64,000 nucleotides of DNA from Phylloscopus collybita (lineage: Eukaryota; Chordata; Aves; Passeriformes; Phylloscopidae): assembly GCA_027886175.1 (NCBI GenBank), contig JAJNNQ010000009.1, positions 25,533,501 through 25,597,500 of the forward strand, given 5' to 3'. Position numbers and translations under genes: made by a program. Below are positions 35,112-48,195 of this stretch, piece after piece. Under the pieces are notes generated by a model, which worked only from the letters and a program-made list of their open reading frames with translations, did no database searches and was not told the DNA's origin. Each line of letters begins with the position of its first letter. The first letter of the stretch is position 1.

Positions 35112-38100
35112 TCTTTTCAGCTTCCCTCCAGAGGTGGGCTGGGAGCTCTGCTGCATCTCTGCCTCACTTCAAACTTGGACAACACCAGATGCTGCCGAGG
35201 GGCAGAATTGAAGGGGTCCAGTGCCACTTCAAGCTGCTCTTGAGAGCTGGCATAGCTAATGCATTTCCATGGCTCCTCCCTGGATCCTCGGCTGTTCCTC
35301 TGGCTGTGAGAAACCCTGAGAACTAAACACCGTGAAAAAGCGTTGTTGAAAATGTTCAAGACAAACTGCATTTCAAGAGAAAATGCATTTGAAAATGTCA
35401 GCATACTGTAAGAGAAGATGAAAAAAATGGTGCGAATATATGTTGCTTTACTGTCAGAAACTGAGCAGCCCAAACCTGTCCTGAACTGCCAAAAATTAAA
35501 AACTTTATTTTTTGGCTTGAATATTTTGGTATTCAGATTTTTTTCCTGAAAATTCCATTTTTGCTATGGACTAAAAATCAAGCTATTGGGTTTTTTTGAC
35601 CTGCTTGAAATTCACTTTTACCTTCTCCCTCCTGAAGTTCCGAATAAATGCTGGGAGAGGATAGAGGAGAGTTGTGTCTGCTGAGTCGCTGCGCAGACTG
35701 TGAATAAGGGATATCCAGGCACGAAAGATGCATTTTGTTCCCCTGCTCTGCCCTGTGGCAGTCAGCTCTGGGAGCCAGTGAGAGCTTCCTTTTCTGAGAG
35801 GGTCCCTGACACAAGGGCTCAAACATGCGAGCAGAGCGCAGTGGCGCTTGTATGTGGGCACACGTCTGCCTGCCAGCTGCTCCCTGCCCACAGGCACCTC
35901 ACCTTTAGGGCTCAGGAGTAATGTGAAAGAGGGCTCTGAGCCCCGCCACAACCTTACAACTTCACACCGCTCAGAGATGCCACCACTGCTGCCTGGGTTT
36001 TGCCAGCCATGTGGACGGGGCTCGTAAAAGACATTGCCAGCCTGCCACATATTAACCCTGAGACCATCTCAGCCAGGGGAGCTCTGCCGTGTCAGCACTG
36101 AATTTTGTCACGATACTGAACAGGTTATCTTCTCCCTCACCAGGGAGGGAGCAGGAGGCTCATGAGAGTACTGAGTCAGTAGAAAAGAAGAATTTTCTCA
36201 CATGTCTGCTGAGCAGTGGTGATGGAGCTCATGGCAAACCTGCCTCCCTGTCTTCTCTCTCCAATACTATATATCTGATTCCAGCAGCCTGTCTATCATG
36301 CTGTGCCCAGGCTTCTGATGAGGTCCCTCAGCCACACACATACTGCTGTCCCTACTGCTGAGACCTGTTGGACTCATGGTGTGTGGGGAACAGTAGCTCT
36401 GTTCCAGGAGCTCTCCTATGACAGGATCTTCTGCAGGTGAGGGAGATAAAAGAACCCCTGTACAGTTGTAGGCGGTAGGAGAGGGAGCCATACCATGTAA
36501 GCATTAGACAGGATAAACATCATAATATGGCACACCCTAGAGTGCTAGCAGGGATTAAACCCTGTCACCTTGCCCAGGACAAAGCACCTCTGTTCTCCTT
36601 CCCACAGGAGCATTGGGCAAGACTTATCAAGACCAGTAAGTCAAAAGTGTGACACTCCTGGATCACCAAGAGGGACAATGAACGATTTAGCCTTGAAGTT
36701 ATCACCAGGACACCTTCACAAAACCTTAAAAGAAGCTACTGCATTGAAGGAGGCTCCTTTAGGGCTCAGAGGATGTTGTGATTCTGGCTTGAAGTTTCTT
36801 AATTCTAGATGTGCTTACCATCACTTGAGCCCTCCTTGCAGAGTTTTGTGCATTAACACCTCTCTTCTAGGGAGTCTTCTAGGGAGGTTTGAGACCTCTT
36901 TTGGCACTGTCTAGAGAACAGGGGGATGGACAACCTAAAACAAAGGGCCACTGTCTGATTTTACTCCAGTCAAACAGCAGCCAGAAGGTAATGGAAGTGA
37001 TAGTTCCATTCCTACTGCTACTGCTGTTGGCAGCCTGGGCTAGATGTGAACAGCTGACAACTGATCCTCCTGCCAACTCCCCGAATCACCCATTCTTCAT
37101 TTTACCTAGAGTTTAAATCAAGTAGCCATGCAGCAGCTAAAATACTTTCAGGCTATTATTTTTATACCATTATATTGTTGAACCTGATGCAATGTCATGA
37201 GATTGGATTGTCTATATTTATATATATTTAACTCTACCTTCTCTCTTTGAATAGACAAGCACTCCAAATATTGGGAATGTTTGCGAGTTCCTCATTTTTT
37301 AATGTATCTGGAAAAAAGAAGATAGCAAAATAATTTAAAAATGTATAAACCATTTAAAAATAGCAATAAATAAAATAAATAATGAGATCAATTATTATCT
37401 ATCTCATATGACCCACAGCCTAGGCTGAGATCAAATCTTTTTAGTACAGCAGGCACATCTTGAAGACATACCACTTTTGCTAACCATCTGAATTCTTCTG
37501 GCTTTAGTAGCTCTGTGATTGGGGGCACTCAAAGTCTAGACACAAGTACTAATACTTCAGAACAAAAGTGAATATTCATTTATTACAGAAATTGTACATC
37601 TTTCAAACTTTTCATTACATTGTCATGACTACATCAAAAATGGTTTGTTGAAATGCAGTTTCAACTTACCAACCTTTGGATGTCATCTTATTTGTCAGTA
37701 ATTCTGTATAATAAATTTTGCTAAATATGTGAATGTAAAGTTATATATCTGCTCAAAAGGGTTTCTCAGCAGAGAACATTTCACATGAAAACACAGTTAT
37801 TGTTTTGGATGGAGTAATGAAGGCAAAGGATGTTAGGTAATGAGAAGGTCCTAGGAGAGCTGGAGGAGCAGGGGCTACCTGGGCAGTGTGTAGGCTTGCC
37901 CATGTCCTGTCCCAATATAATCCCCCCACTTCAGGTTTCAGCAAGCTCAGCTCTTTTAGCAAAGAAATTAGCAGAAATATTCTTCAGCACACAACAAGCA
38001 GGAAGTGGCAACTGATAAATACTTGTCTTTCCTGCTTTCCTCCCTCCCTCCTCCTCCCTCCTAATTCTGCAAACATTATAATTATGGAAGTCACAAACTA

Positions 38101-38261
38101 ACAACGCTATTGCCCTTTCCTGTCCTTCCTCTCCCTTAAGGCCACATCACCCCCATGATATATCTGTGGTCAGTACTTTGGAAAATCAGTCTGACTCCTT
38201 CTTCCCTCCCTGCAGGTGCTGTGAGTCATTTGTCTGAGCATTGCTCTGGAGGACACAAATG

Positions 38262-38309
38262 CTTTGCTCCGTGCTCACTGTGGTACTTTGCTCCACGCTC
38301 ACTGCAATA
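38262..38309. repeat. 24-nt tandem repeat, two copies and a partial third
   Basis: Units start CTTTGCTCC and contain GCTCACTG. The copies differ at a few positions, and a third unit begins at 38310 but soon diverges. Confidence 0.85.
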
Positions 38310-41300
38310 CTTTGAATCACATGTTGGCCTTGGGTTTAAAACCTACAGATTTTGAAGGGCCGTACATGTCAGTAACTGTGCAGGAACTCAGTAGGATTGT
38401 ACCTTTAAAAATATGTATTTTGATGCAAGATGTGCCAATTGGAGAAGAGACAAACAAAGCAGAGAAACCATATTATCAAACTGATAAATCGACAATATGC
38501 ACCAGTGTCCCAATATCCTCTCCAGTTCTTCAATCCATGACTCTTCAATCGTTTGTAAACGAAGGCACATTTTCATCTCTGCTTCCAAAATATTATCAAA
38601 GACTTATTAAAAAAGTCCTCATATGCTGTTTTATCCCTATTCATCTTCTAGTACAAGTCTAGAAATATTCCTACTGGCATAGAAAGATTTTGACTCAAAG
38701 TCTGTCTTGATTACATAGTGGGCAATCTGCTCCTTGCTGGCTGACCTTACTAACCCTGATTGATGCCCAGGAGGCAAAATTATGGTGCTCAAGAAAAAAA
38801 CCCTGAAGCACTACTTCACCAAAAAACAGGAGTCATAAGCTGGTCCTCCAAGGCAGGGTTTAAAATCAAGACAAAACATATTGGGTTCTTTCAGTTCCAC
38901 TTGGTGACTTTCAAGTTTGTGCTTGTTTCACATGATGTAGTTTATCTTTAATGATGTGAGTTAGCAATGCACAAATGAAAGTGAACATCTGTAATTGCAG
39001 TAGCTGGGACTTCACCATCCATCACAAAGACAAAGGCAAAGGAATGGCAAAGGAATCTGATACAGCCCATTGTAACAGTGTGCTTTTTATGTGTACTGCT
39101 ATCTATATACCAATAAGCATATCCAGTGGAAAAGCCACTTGGGAGGGATTCAGACAGAAGCTCACACATCCACACACGCCACTGGTAGGCTCAGCAAAGA
39201 GAGGCAAGAAGGGCCTTTGTATGATTCGGTTCCAGCAAGGTTTATTTCAGACACTGAAGGAGAGATCAAGAACAAGGACCTGGCCATGTGCTGTGCACAG
39301 ACCTAAGTATGGGGTCAGTGGCCAATGACCTGCAGGCACAGGGGCAGTACAAGGGGCAGGGCAGAGGTCAGTGACCTGTAGGAAGAACGGGGCTGGCCAC
39401 CCGAGATGCCACCAGCAATAGGGAAACAAGGAAAGGAGAAACCAGGAGAACCAGGGGCACTGGGAGGGGAGAGACTGGGGCACACCCATGCAAAGCGCCA
39501 TGGGGAAGGCCCTTTCTTTCAGTCCAGGCAGGGAAACTCTGTGGTGTTTCTTTCCAGGGGGTTGCCCTGAAGGGTTCCAGGGACTCCACAGCCCATCACC
39601 AGTCCCACTCTCCTGTGAGAAGTCCACGGGAACTCACAGATTACAGGACTTCTCCAGAAATTCACTCTGTGAGAAAACCACTACTATTGAGCTGATTAAG
39701 TAGAGTTATGTACCCGGTTACATGCTTTTTCAGGGAAAAAAAAATAAATCTTTTCTCTTGTCTTTTTCAAGTTGCAAGTAACTTTAAAAAATGAGAATCC
39801 CAGAATCTGATGCTAAATAGTTCTAGAATTTGCCTGTTAAGCTTCAATAACTAGCAGCAATCTGAATAAAGCTGAAAGTAAGTTCAGGATCTATACTGAA
39901 TAGGATATTCAGGAACTGCCTCCAGTCTCAGATTTTCACACCCATAAAGCAAAACTGTAAGAAAGCCATGATGAATTTCTATCTCTCCCATTTCCAAAAA
40001 GTCAGGTTTATGCTCTGTCCTATGTGCAGTCCTTAGCATGTAATAACATAAATAGCTATGTTCCCTTATCAAATTGAGTTGTTCATCTGCTTTTCATCTT
40101 CTGCAGGTTCAGATGGCCGTGTGTACACAATCACAGGTGTACGTGCAGGGTCTGGTTTGGATTTGACACTTCCTCCTTCATCTCATCCATTCCAAGTGAG
40201 GCAGTGATGAGCATTTTGTATCTCTGAAGTCCATTTCCTTTAGCTGCTCCTTGTCATTTCCTAGCAGGATTTGTCTGTGTATGTGAAGGCACAGCTGGAG
40301 AGGGGTGATGTTTGTCCTTTTTTTTCCTACAGCTGTGCTCTCTGTGTGCATCGAAGCTGTCAAGGAGGCTTCTTGGTCACAATGAGGAGCAGTAGAGGAC
40401 TGTGACCCTGGAGTCTTCTCAGGCCACAAATCAGCACCCTGGTTTTAATTTGGTATTTCCTGGGGTTTTCGATGTATAACTATTTTCACTTTTTGCTTCT
40501 TGGAAAATAAATTACTGAGAAATGGAGAACTGAGAAGAAAAGCTGAGTGTCTTGGGCTAATGAGAAGAGGCAGGAAAAGAGCAGAGACAATTCCACAGCC
40601 AGGGAGAGTGCTAGAGATTAAATGAACCGAAGTTAAACCTGGCTCAAAGTTTGCTGCAAAGGAGCAGCTATAGATGAGGAAAGGCCAATATCAGAGACAA
40701 ATGTGGTGTTTATAGAGAGCCTGTGAAACCAAGGGCAGGTACTAACAGACTTCCTTCAATCTGTATCGCACCATAGCTATCATTCAACAACAGCATTAAC
40801 AGGCACTAAAAGCTGAATTAAAAATGTCCTTTTCTAGCTGCTTTCACAAAAACTCACATCCCAGCTATGACTGGTGGTCAATTTACCAACAGAATGAGGG
40901 CTAGGTCCTCTGAGAAGTGCACATCTTACCATGTAAATCTCTACTTTTTTTTTCTAAAGCGTGCTGTCAAAATGATACCTGCGTATTTCCTAAAATGAGC
41001 TAAATGTAGCTTGAGGATTACACCTGTCTTTGCCAATTTCTATCATTAAACAATTTCCTGTCTCCAGTTTTGTGCTTTATTTCCTGCTGATGTCTAAAGG
41101 ATGCACACTGACAGCTGAAGAAAGCGACTGTTGTGAAACACTGGCACTGCCTGTGGGGCCGTGATCAGCAGCAAGACTGACTGGTGAGCCTGGGTGAGAT
41201 GTTTTCTTTTGTTTTGATCAATCATTTAGCATGAGAAAAATGTGGCTTTGGCAGATCTGGCGCTATTCACTAATTGGGCTGAATGTACAGATTGACTAAA

Positions 41301-43788
41301 GCACATGCTTATGGTTTGGGTGATCCAAGTTCAACTTTGCCATCTGCTTCAAGCCTCCTCTTCCTGCAGCCCTTGCTGAGCAGGCTCTGGGCTGAGCAGA
41401 GCTGGCAGGTGCAATCTCCCTCCATGAAGCTGTTACACTTTGCATACAAAGATGAAATATTTATTAGTGCTGATGGTCCTCTGTGTCCCAGCTCCCACCT
41501 GGGTGCCCCAATCACTGCACTGTAATGCTCCCTCTGGAGCAATTCACATTCAGTGTAATGTGCAAAGTGAGACCACACCAAGGGGAGAGGCAGCTAAAGC
41601 CTTTCAGTGCTGTGTAACAGTTTGCAAGGATAAGACAGTCTCCTGGGGAGGGGATGCAGTTATGAATCTCCTTGTACAGAGGAAAGGAGAGCAGAACTGG
41701 GTTTTCCTTCACTCTGAATATGTGCCAAGCCTCAGCCTCTGTGGAGTTGCCCTTTGGGTGTGGAAACTTCTCCAGTCTCTGAGCTGTGCAAAGAACCATG
41801 AGAAGTGCTAAAGAAGCCTGAGCCTGCAGGGGACATTTTAAATCCTTTGTACTAGCATCCTCACCTGGCAACTTTGGGGAAATTCAGTTAATCAGAAGAG
41901 CAGTAAAGAAGTGGAGAGATGCTGGGGTAAAGGGTTGTAGCATTCTGTAGAAAAATTAGAACCAAGGCTAGTTGCATTCTCTTTTGGCTTTTATCAGTTC
42001 ACGTGAGATGCATTCAAGTATTTCTGAGGTCTAAAGGCTGCCTCAATCAACAACACACCTGCAGAACTGATTCTTTCCTTCAAAATTTCACAGGCCATAG
42101 TAGGTAAATATAATTCAGACACAAATACGTTTTTAGATGAAAAGTGTTCTTTCAAATCTTTTTTTCTCTCTTCTGAGAGTGCCAAGTAGCACCAGTTTGG
42201 AAGTAATTTCTGAAATGTGGACATCTGTCTTCTAGGATCTGTACTGAAAACACCATCTTTTTTCATATGGCTTACCAAACAAGTCATTCATTTGTAACTA
42301 GTTTCGATTTTAATGACTTTGGGTCTGTTTATTGGTTGTAACTCCTGAACTTCGTGCCACTGCCAGTGGGGTTTGCATGAGGATACATCTAGGTGCAGAA
42401 TTGAATCTGTCCCTCTTTCTGGTCAGACTAATTATTTTTATGTGACGTTTCACAGGTCTTCATTGATCTCCAGAGCACTTCTAATGTCTGAGGAAGAAAA
42501 AGTTGCAGAAGAACAAATATACCATAAAATGACTCAAAAAGTAACAGTTAATCTCTTGTTTGAGATGTTAATTTATAGAAGGAAATGCTTTGGAATATAC
42601 CCTGAATCTTGTAATTAGGTGACTGGCTTTTTTCTTGAGGTGCTTAAGCAATCTTCTTAGCTGAGAATGTATGTGTTCTACACCCAGATCTTTTAGCAGT
42701 AGTTGAAAAGTATTTCACATCAGTCCACATGTAAGAAAAAGTATTTCATCAGTCTGAAGTAAGGTATAAACAACCTCAGGAAGTTTGGAATATGTTATTA
42801 AAACTGTTCTCTAGTATCCTTGTTACGGGGTGTTTTGGCATCTCGTCCTTTAATGTAAACTTATTATGTAAGTCTCTTGTTGGCTTGCCTCTGGTCTGTC
42901 CCATGATCTCTCATTAGAAAATCACACTGTTTTGTAAGCGGGGTATGAAAAGAGAGACTGCTTGTGCTGCTATTCATTTAATGATTCATCTCTCTTGCTT
43001 TCCTCCTTTTTTAAACCCCCTCTGTATCTGAATTTCAATATACCTGTGTCTTAGGCATTTCTTCTGACTTCCTCCTTCCCATGTCTTGGGCACACCTGCA
43101 CTCAAAGATGTCCGGCTTGGCTTTGGTCACTGCCCTGAGCATGGTGTCAGGGATGTGCTGGCCCTCAGGCCCTGCTGCAGCCAGGGGAGAGGCCATGGCA
43201 CCCAGTGCACACAAAAGTCAGTTTTAAAATGTAAAGTACACTGAAGAGGAGCCCCTTTGCTCCCCTGTTGTAGGGCTTGAGCTGAGCCTGCCCAGAAGAT
43301 GGCCCTCTCTAAGGCCAGTACACCATCCCACGGCAGGCATGCTGCCACATTCAGGTTTTGCAGAGAGGTGATGAGGTCCCTAAACCTTTGCAGAAATGAA
43401 GAGGTGTTTAAACCTCCTTAAAAAGGGAAATGGGGCACTCAGATATTTGTGTTTCCAATTTCCAGTCAGTGCCTTTGCCTCTTACATCACATTTGATGTA
43501 TTAAACTAAAGGATGCCACAGACAGATCCTGTACTCAGAGGATTTTGAAGATCAGCCAAAATATCATCCTTTGAAAAAGCTTTGAGGCCCTGTAGCTGTG
43601 GATGCAACAAGTGCTGTTCATTTGTGCTAAGGAGGTATAACATGTGGTCACAGGAAAATATGAAACATGAATATGAAATGTTTACAGCACTGAACAAGGA
43701 AAAGCATCAGGTAGTTAATTTTTTTTGACAGCATCTCTTGATGAGTAGGTCAATGTGTTCCTAGGATGACATATGAAACCTCAGTCTT

Positions 43789-43808
43789 CAAAAGTCTTCA
43801 GACTTTTG
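43789..43808. repeat. Small perfect inverted repeat
   Basis: CAAAAGTC, the loop TTCA, then GACTTTTG: an 8-bp stem with a 4-nt loop. Chance occurrence is possible at this length. Confidence 0.8.
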
Positions 43809-44390
43809 TCACAGGGCTATAATCATCTGTCTCTTTAAAAGACCCTTGACCCCACCCTTTTATCAATCATGCTCCTCATGCTGAACAGAACAAAGCTCGT
43901 AAATCACCCTGCAAATCAAGTAACAGAGCTGACAGCAGCTGAGCAATGGGGACTGCTGAGCACCACCACCACCAAAGAAGAATCAGCTCGAGCTTGTGGT
44001 GAGATTATCTGAAATGTCCAGAAGCTCCAGAATCAGTGTGAACTCAGCCTCCCTCAGGGCTTCCTGCACTGCCTATCAGACCATCGGGGATCCCTGGCAC
44101 TGGGGCCACGGGTGCCGCGGCTCACAGGGCACCGGGGGTGGCTGCAGGAGGAAGAGGATGGAGACAGGGGTGAAGCAAACCTTCAGAAACATTCCTGCAG
44201 TTTCTAAGGCATTACCAGAATTTGACATGCTCATGCAGGAGTAGCTGGAGGAAATGCTTCTGTGGTAATGAGTCCAAAAAGAAACCCATTAAGTGGACAT
44301 TGCCAGTGTTTGCAGATACTTTTCCCAAAATTGCTTTGGAGGTGGAATCAACACTGAATATTTCTTTGCTCTTCTTTTTAGAAAGGTATG

Positions 44391-44414
44391 TTTAAGACAC
44401 CATTTAAGACACCA
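44391..44414. repeat. 12-nt tandem duplication
   Basis: TTTAAGACACCA occurs twice in direct succession. Confidence 0.9.
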
Positions 44415-46437
44415 AAAGGTTATTAAGGTGGTATACTGGGGACTTTATTAACAGAGCTCTGAGGTGAGGGGTGAGCAGCAGGATCAGAGAAACCCAAACT
44501 TGTGGTGGCAGGAGTGGTGCAGCTGGGGAGGAGAGTGAGTGGCTGTAGTGGCCAGGAGGGAGGGCAGCAGCCTGCATCACTGTGGGAAATGGAGAAAGCT
44601 TACAAGCATGTGCTTGCAGAGGGAGAGAATAAAAAGCAGCTGGTTACTTTGTCTGTCTTTGTGGCAAGTTGAAGCCCATCGGTAAAAGCTGCTATGTTTA
44701 TTATTATACATTATAGTTATGATATATAACAATAGTTACACTTTATTGTCCCTCAGGAATTAATAATGTGTTAATGATACTTTATCTGTTAATAAGTACT
44801 ATAATTTAGGTAACACAGAATTCTTCCATTTTTTCTCTGGCTCTACATTTTCCTCCCTCTGAAAAAGGCAGGTCTGTATCTACTTATTTGCTTATCTGAA
44901 TTGCTTTTGCTGCTTTTGCTACCACTGCTATAAATTTCCTAGGAAACCACCCTGCAAAGCCACGGTAGGAATTCAAAATTTCTTCAAGGTCACTCACATC
45001 AGAGGTGTTGTTCAAAGCTTTTAAAATAGCTAGCCTGGTGCTGAGTCAAACATATTTTTCTTGATTCGGTTTGTATTAAAGACCTGAGCTACAAACCTTA
45101 CTCAGGCAAAACTTTATTTTAACCAGAGTTTTGGCTCCTGTTGTGTCCTGGCTTTGCTTGCTTTAGTAGAAATCAACTTGCACGATACCCTGACCTACAC
45201 ATTTATTTTGACACTAAACTTCTTTGACCAAGGCATCCCTGCTCATCCTGTGCAGGCAGATATGGTTATCACAACAGATATGGACGTAACAGTGAGGGAG
45301 GGTTTGGACAAACTACTGGGACACAGCCATTTCCTGAACCTCAGGCATAGCTGGGTAAGGTCATTGTGAAGACCAGTCTATTCTCCTGGGACAGCAGTCA
45401 GGTGATTGTAAAATATTCCCCCTCAACTCCAGCATCATTGTCCAGCTACCTTGTTTGATGCTAATAAAACTTCCAAGGCCCCATTTTTTTCTCACTAGAG
45501 CAGAAGTAGACTTCTTAGCTTGAAATGTTATTTCAGGGAGCAGGAGAGTGAGGTGAGGCAGTAGTAACTGAGTAGAAAATGAAGGTGGTCAGTTCATGCA
45601 GCACAGATGTTCCCAGGAGGTCCACTAGCTGCTGGAACTGCTCTGGGTGTGGGGCTGGGCTCTGTGACTGCATGGAAAGAGCAGAGTATCTGGCTTGACT
45701 CTCAGATTGGTGTTTACAAGGCAGGCAGAGGAAAAATGGATGTTTTACTTGAAATGTTATGGAAATCGTTCAGAAATAATGCCTGCAGAAGGCAGTTCTC
45801 AGAGTCTATTTCTGTCATGAAAGGCGTGCACCAGAATCAAAAATTCTGCAAATCCATTTCCTTTTGTTTTATCACTGCTAAGTTCATGAACTAAAAGAGG
45901 AGTCTGAGCAATTTGACTCAGTTTCCAAGGGGAATTATTAAGTTTAACTTTTTAAAAAAATATATGCTATATTTAAAAAAATAAAACCTATTGTTTTTTA
46001 AAGATAACCTTGGATTTTTCCCTCTATACAACAATAGTTAAATCTGATACTCAGTTGCTTGGCTAAGGGACTGATAGGATTAAAACCTAAAAATACAAAA
46101 GATAGAAACCAGATTGTGTTATCTAAAATATACATCCTCTCCTGTCGTGTTGGTAACTTAAGTTCACATAGTGTAAACAGAGAACTAGCAAGCTCTGGTA
46201 CTGTCATTTGGGCTAGGGATTTTTTTTTTAAACATAAACTAGCTCTAAGCAGCTCACAGAGCTCTCTGAGAGAGCAGGTACATAGGTTTCAATGTGTCTT
46301 CAGTCCACAAGTGTTTGATTGATATAGTACAGTACTCCTGTTCGTATAAATATTTGAAGTTTAAAAAACCTTCTGGTTATAATTCTGTTAGAAAAAGCAA
46401 CAGTTTAAGCTAATTTCCCATGGTAGAATGGTACTTT

Positions 46438-46460
46438 CACACACACACACACACACACAC
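46438..46460. repeat. (CA)n microsatellite
   Basis: Eleven and a half CA units, uninterrupted. Confidence 0.95.
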
Positions 46461-47883
46461 GCATATCTGTGTGCAGCTCTGTTTCTTGTGTATAGATCCC
46501 CACCAAGAATGATGGGTTTCATGTAACCACTTGGCCCTCATTGTTTCTTATAAACCAACAGGAAGGTACCAGGGGCCTGATCCAAAGCCAGCTGGTTTTT
46601 CATATTCCTCACTGACTTTGAGGACACTGGATTAAACAGAGTTGTCGTGCTGCTTTGCTTTCTGGGTTTCACGTGTTTCCAGGGATTCCAGCTGTTCTCC
46701 TCACCCCTGGTGCAAGCTGCAGTCCCAGCACAGCAGTTACCAAGGTAACTGTCCTCACAATGCAAGGCTTGGAGACCTCATGGAATCTACCGCTCTGCAG
46801 GTTCAATTGATATGGAATCCTTTTTGTTACACTCACAGCTTTCTGAAAACATAGTGCTACATTTTTATCTTGCTGTTATGTGAAAAAATTTTACCACCTA
46901 GATAGATCCCTCATAAATGAGTATCTGAGAGAAGGGAAATGAGAACACTGCAGATTCTTGTCATCCTGGGGCATGGGCAAAAGCAGTGAGTAAGGAAACC
47001 TGGAAGAGAATGGTCAAGAAAGAAGAAATTGCAACTGACATTAAAAAAGATTTCTGAGATGCTGTGCTTGAGAAGTTCAGAACTGGAAACTATGTGTAAG
47101 AAGCCACAAACAAGGAAAATAACCACTAAATGTCAGAAAAATCAAGAGGCTGATTCCATGAAGGTTGATCAATGAAGGCAAAAGACACAGCAAAGTCAAA
47201 GGCACAAGACAAAACCAGACTCCTGTACTCTGGGATTTGCCTGTTCTCAAGTTGGGTTGTTTTTGTTTTTTATTCTTCTAGCTTCTCAGTTTCTCTACTA
47301 GGACTTCTCCTTGCCTATAGTCTAACACTGAAAACACCATTCTCCTGGTTATCAGTGTGGAACCCAGCATTGATGAGCTCAGTTATCACAGAGGGGAGGA
47401 GATGTCTGACATACTCCAGTTCCAGCTTTGGAAGGACTTTCAATTCAACACTAATAAACCCAAGCAGCAGCAGAAGTCAGAAGCAGTCTCTCAGATGTTG
47501 CTCATGTGTAACTGATGCCTGCAGCAGCTGGTGACAAGTGTGACTCACCGAGCACAGCAGGGAAAGGCTTGGACATGCCTCCATCATGTGATGCACATCC
47601 TCCAGATTCTGCCAAGTGTGTTGGGAGCCACAGTTTGGCTCCCAGTGAGGAGGGGCTTCAAGGCTTTGCCACTTCACTAGTCTAGCTCCTTCATGTGTTG
47701 GTGTGGCTTTGTCCATAGTTTTTTCAGGGAATTAGAGATTGCACTGCAAGGGCACTATTTTTGACTTTAGGCAGGATTGTTACTGATCTACCCATCTGGG
47801 AAGTAGGAGCCTCCAAGCACAGCCAAAATATTGAGAGCCATCTGCACTGGTTTCATTGTCAGGGTGGCCTTCGTCCGTCATCC

Positions 47884-48195
47884 TAAATAGAATAATGGAA
47901 TAGTTTGGTTTGTAAGGGACCTTAAATCATCTAGTCCAACTCCTTGCTGTGGACAGGAACACCTTCCACAAGACCAGGTTGCTCAAAGCCCCATTCAGCC
48001 TGGCCTTGAACACTTACAGGGATAGGGCATCCACAGTTTCTCTGGGCAATTTACTCCAGTGTTTCACCACCCTCATTGTCAAATTTTCTTCCTTATATCC
48101 AATCAAAACTTACTCTCTTTTAGTTTAAAACTGTTGCTCCTTGTCCTGTGACTACAAACTCTGGCAAAAAGTTTTTCTCTGCCTTCCTATCTGCT
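47884..48195 (-). mobile_element. CR1 LINE fragment, 5'-truncated, - orientation
   Basis: Recognised by the sequence characteristic of avian CR1 3' ends read in reverse: AAGGGACCTTAAATCATCTAG, then ACCAGGTTGCTCAAAGCCCC, then TGGCCTTGAACACTTACAGG, then GTTGCTCCTTGTCCTGTGAC. The 3' end lies at the low-coordinate side, with a degenerate form of the usual short terminal repeat. Only the last roughly 310 nt of the element remain, so no reverse-transcriptase sequence is present. Many substitutions suggest an old insertion. The high-coordinate boundary is uncertain by about 20 nt. Confidence 0.9.

Larger units (their letters stand above)
35112..47883. other. Intergenic DNA, middle part
   Basis: About 12.8 kb with no gene I can support. 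Local features are the 24-nt tandem repeat at 38262-38309, a small hairpin at 43789-43808, a 12-nt duplication at 44391-44414 and a CA microsatellite at 46438-46460. A pyrimidine-rich CCT stretch lies near 38035-38062. Regulatory content cannot be judged without alignment to other species. Confidence 0.7.

Noticed and set aside
34656..35156. 166-codon open frame on the - strand
   Set aside because: No domain, no coding-like pattern, overlapped by several + frames of similar quality, and partly built from a tandem repeat.
35583..36050. 155-codon open frame on the - strand
   Set aside because: Low-complexity composition in moderately GC-rich DNA, no recognisable domain, and overlapping frames on both strands.
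41440..41811. 123-codon + frame with a signal-peptide-like start and several cysteines
   Set aside because: Tempting as a small secreted protein, but there is no family match, no visible promoter or poly(A) context, and an equally long - frame overlaps it.
47172..47716. Overlapping + and - frames before the CR1 copy, considered as a decayed retrogene
   Set aside because: No protein family recognised and no poly(A) tail or target-site duplication seen.
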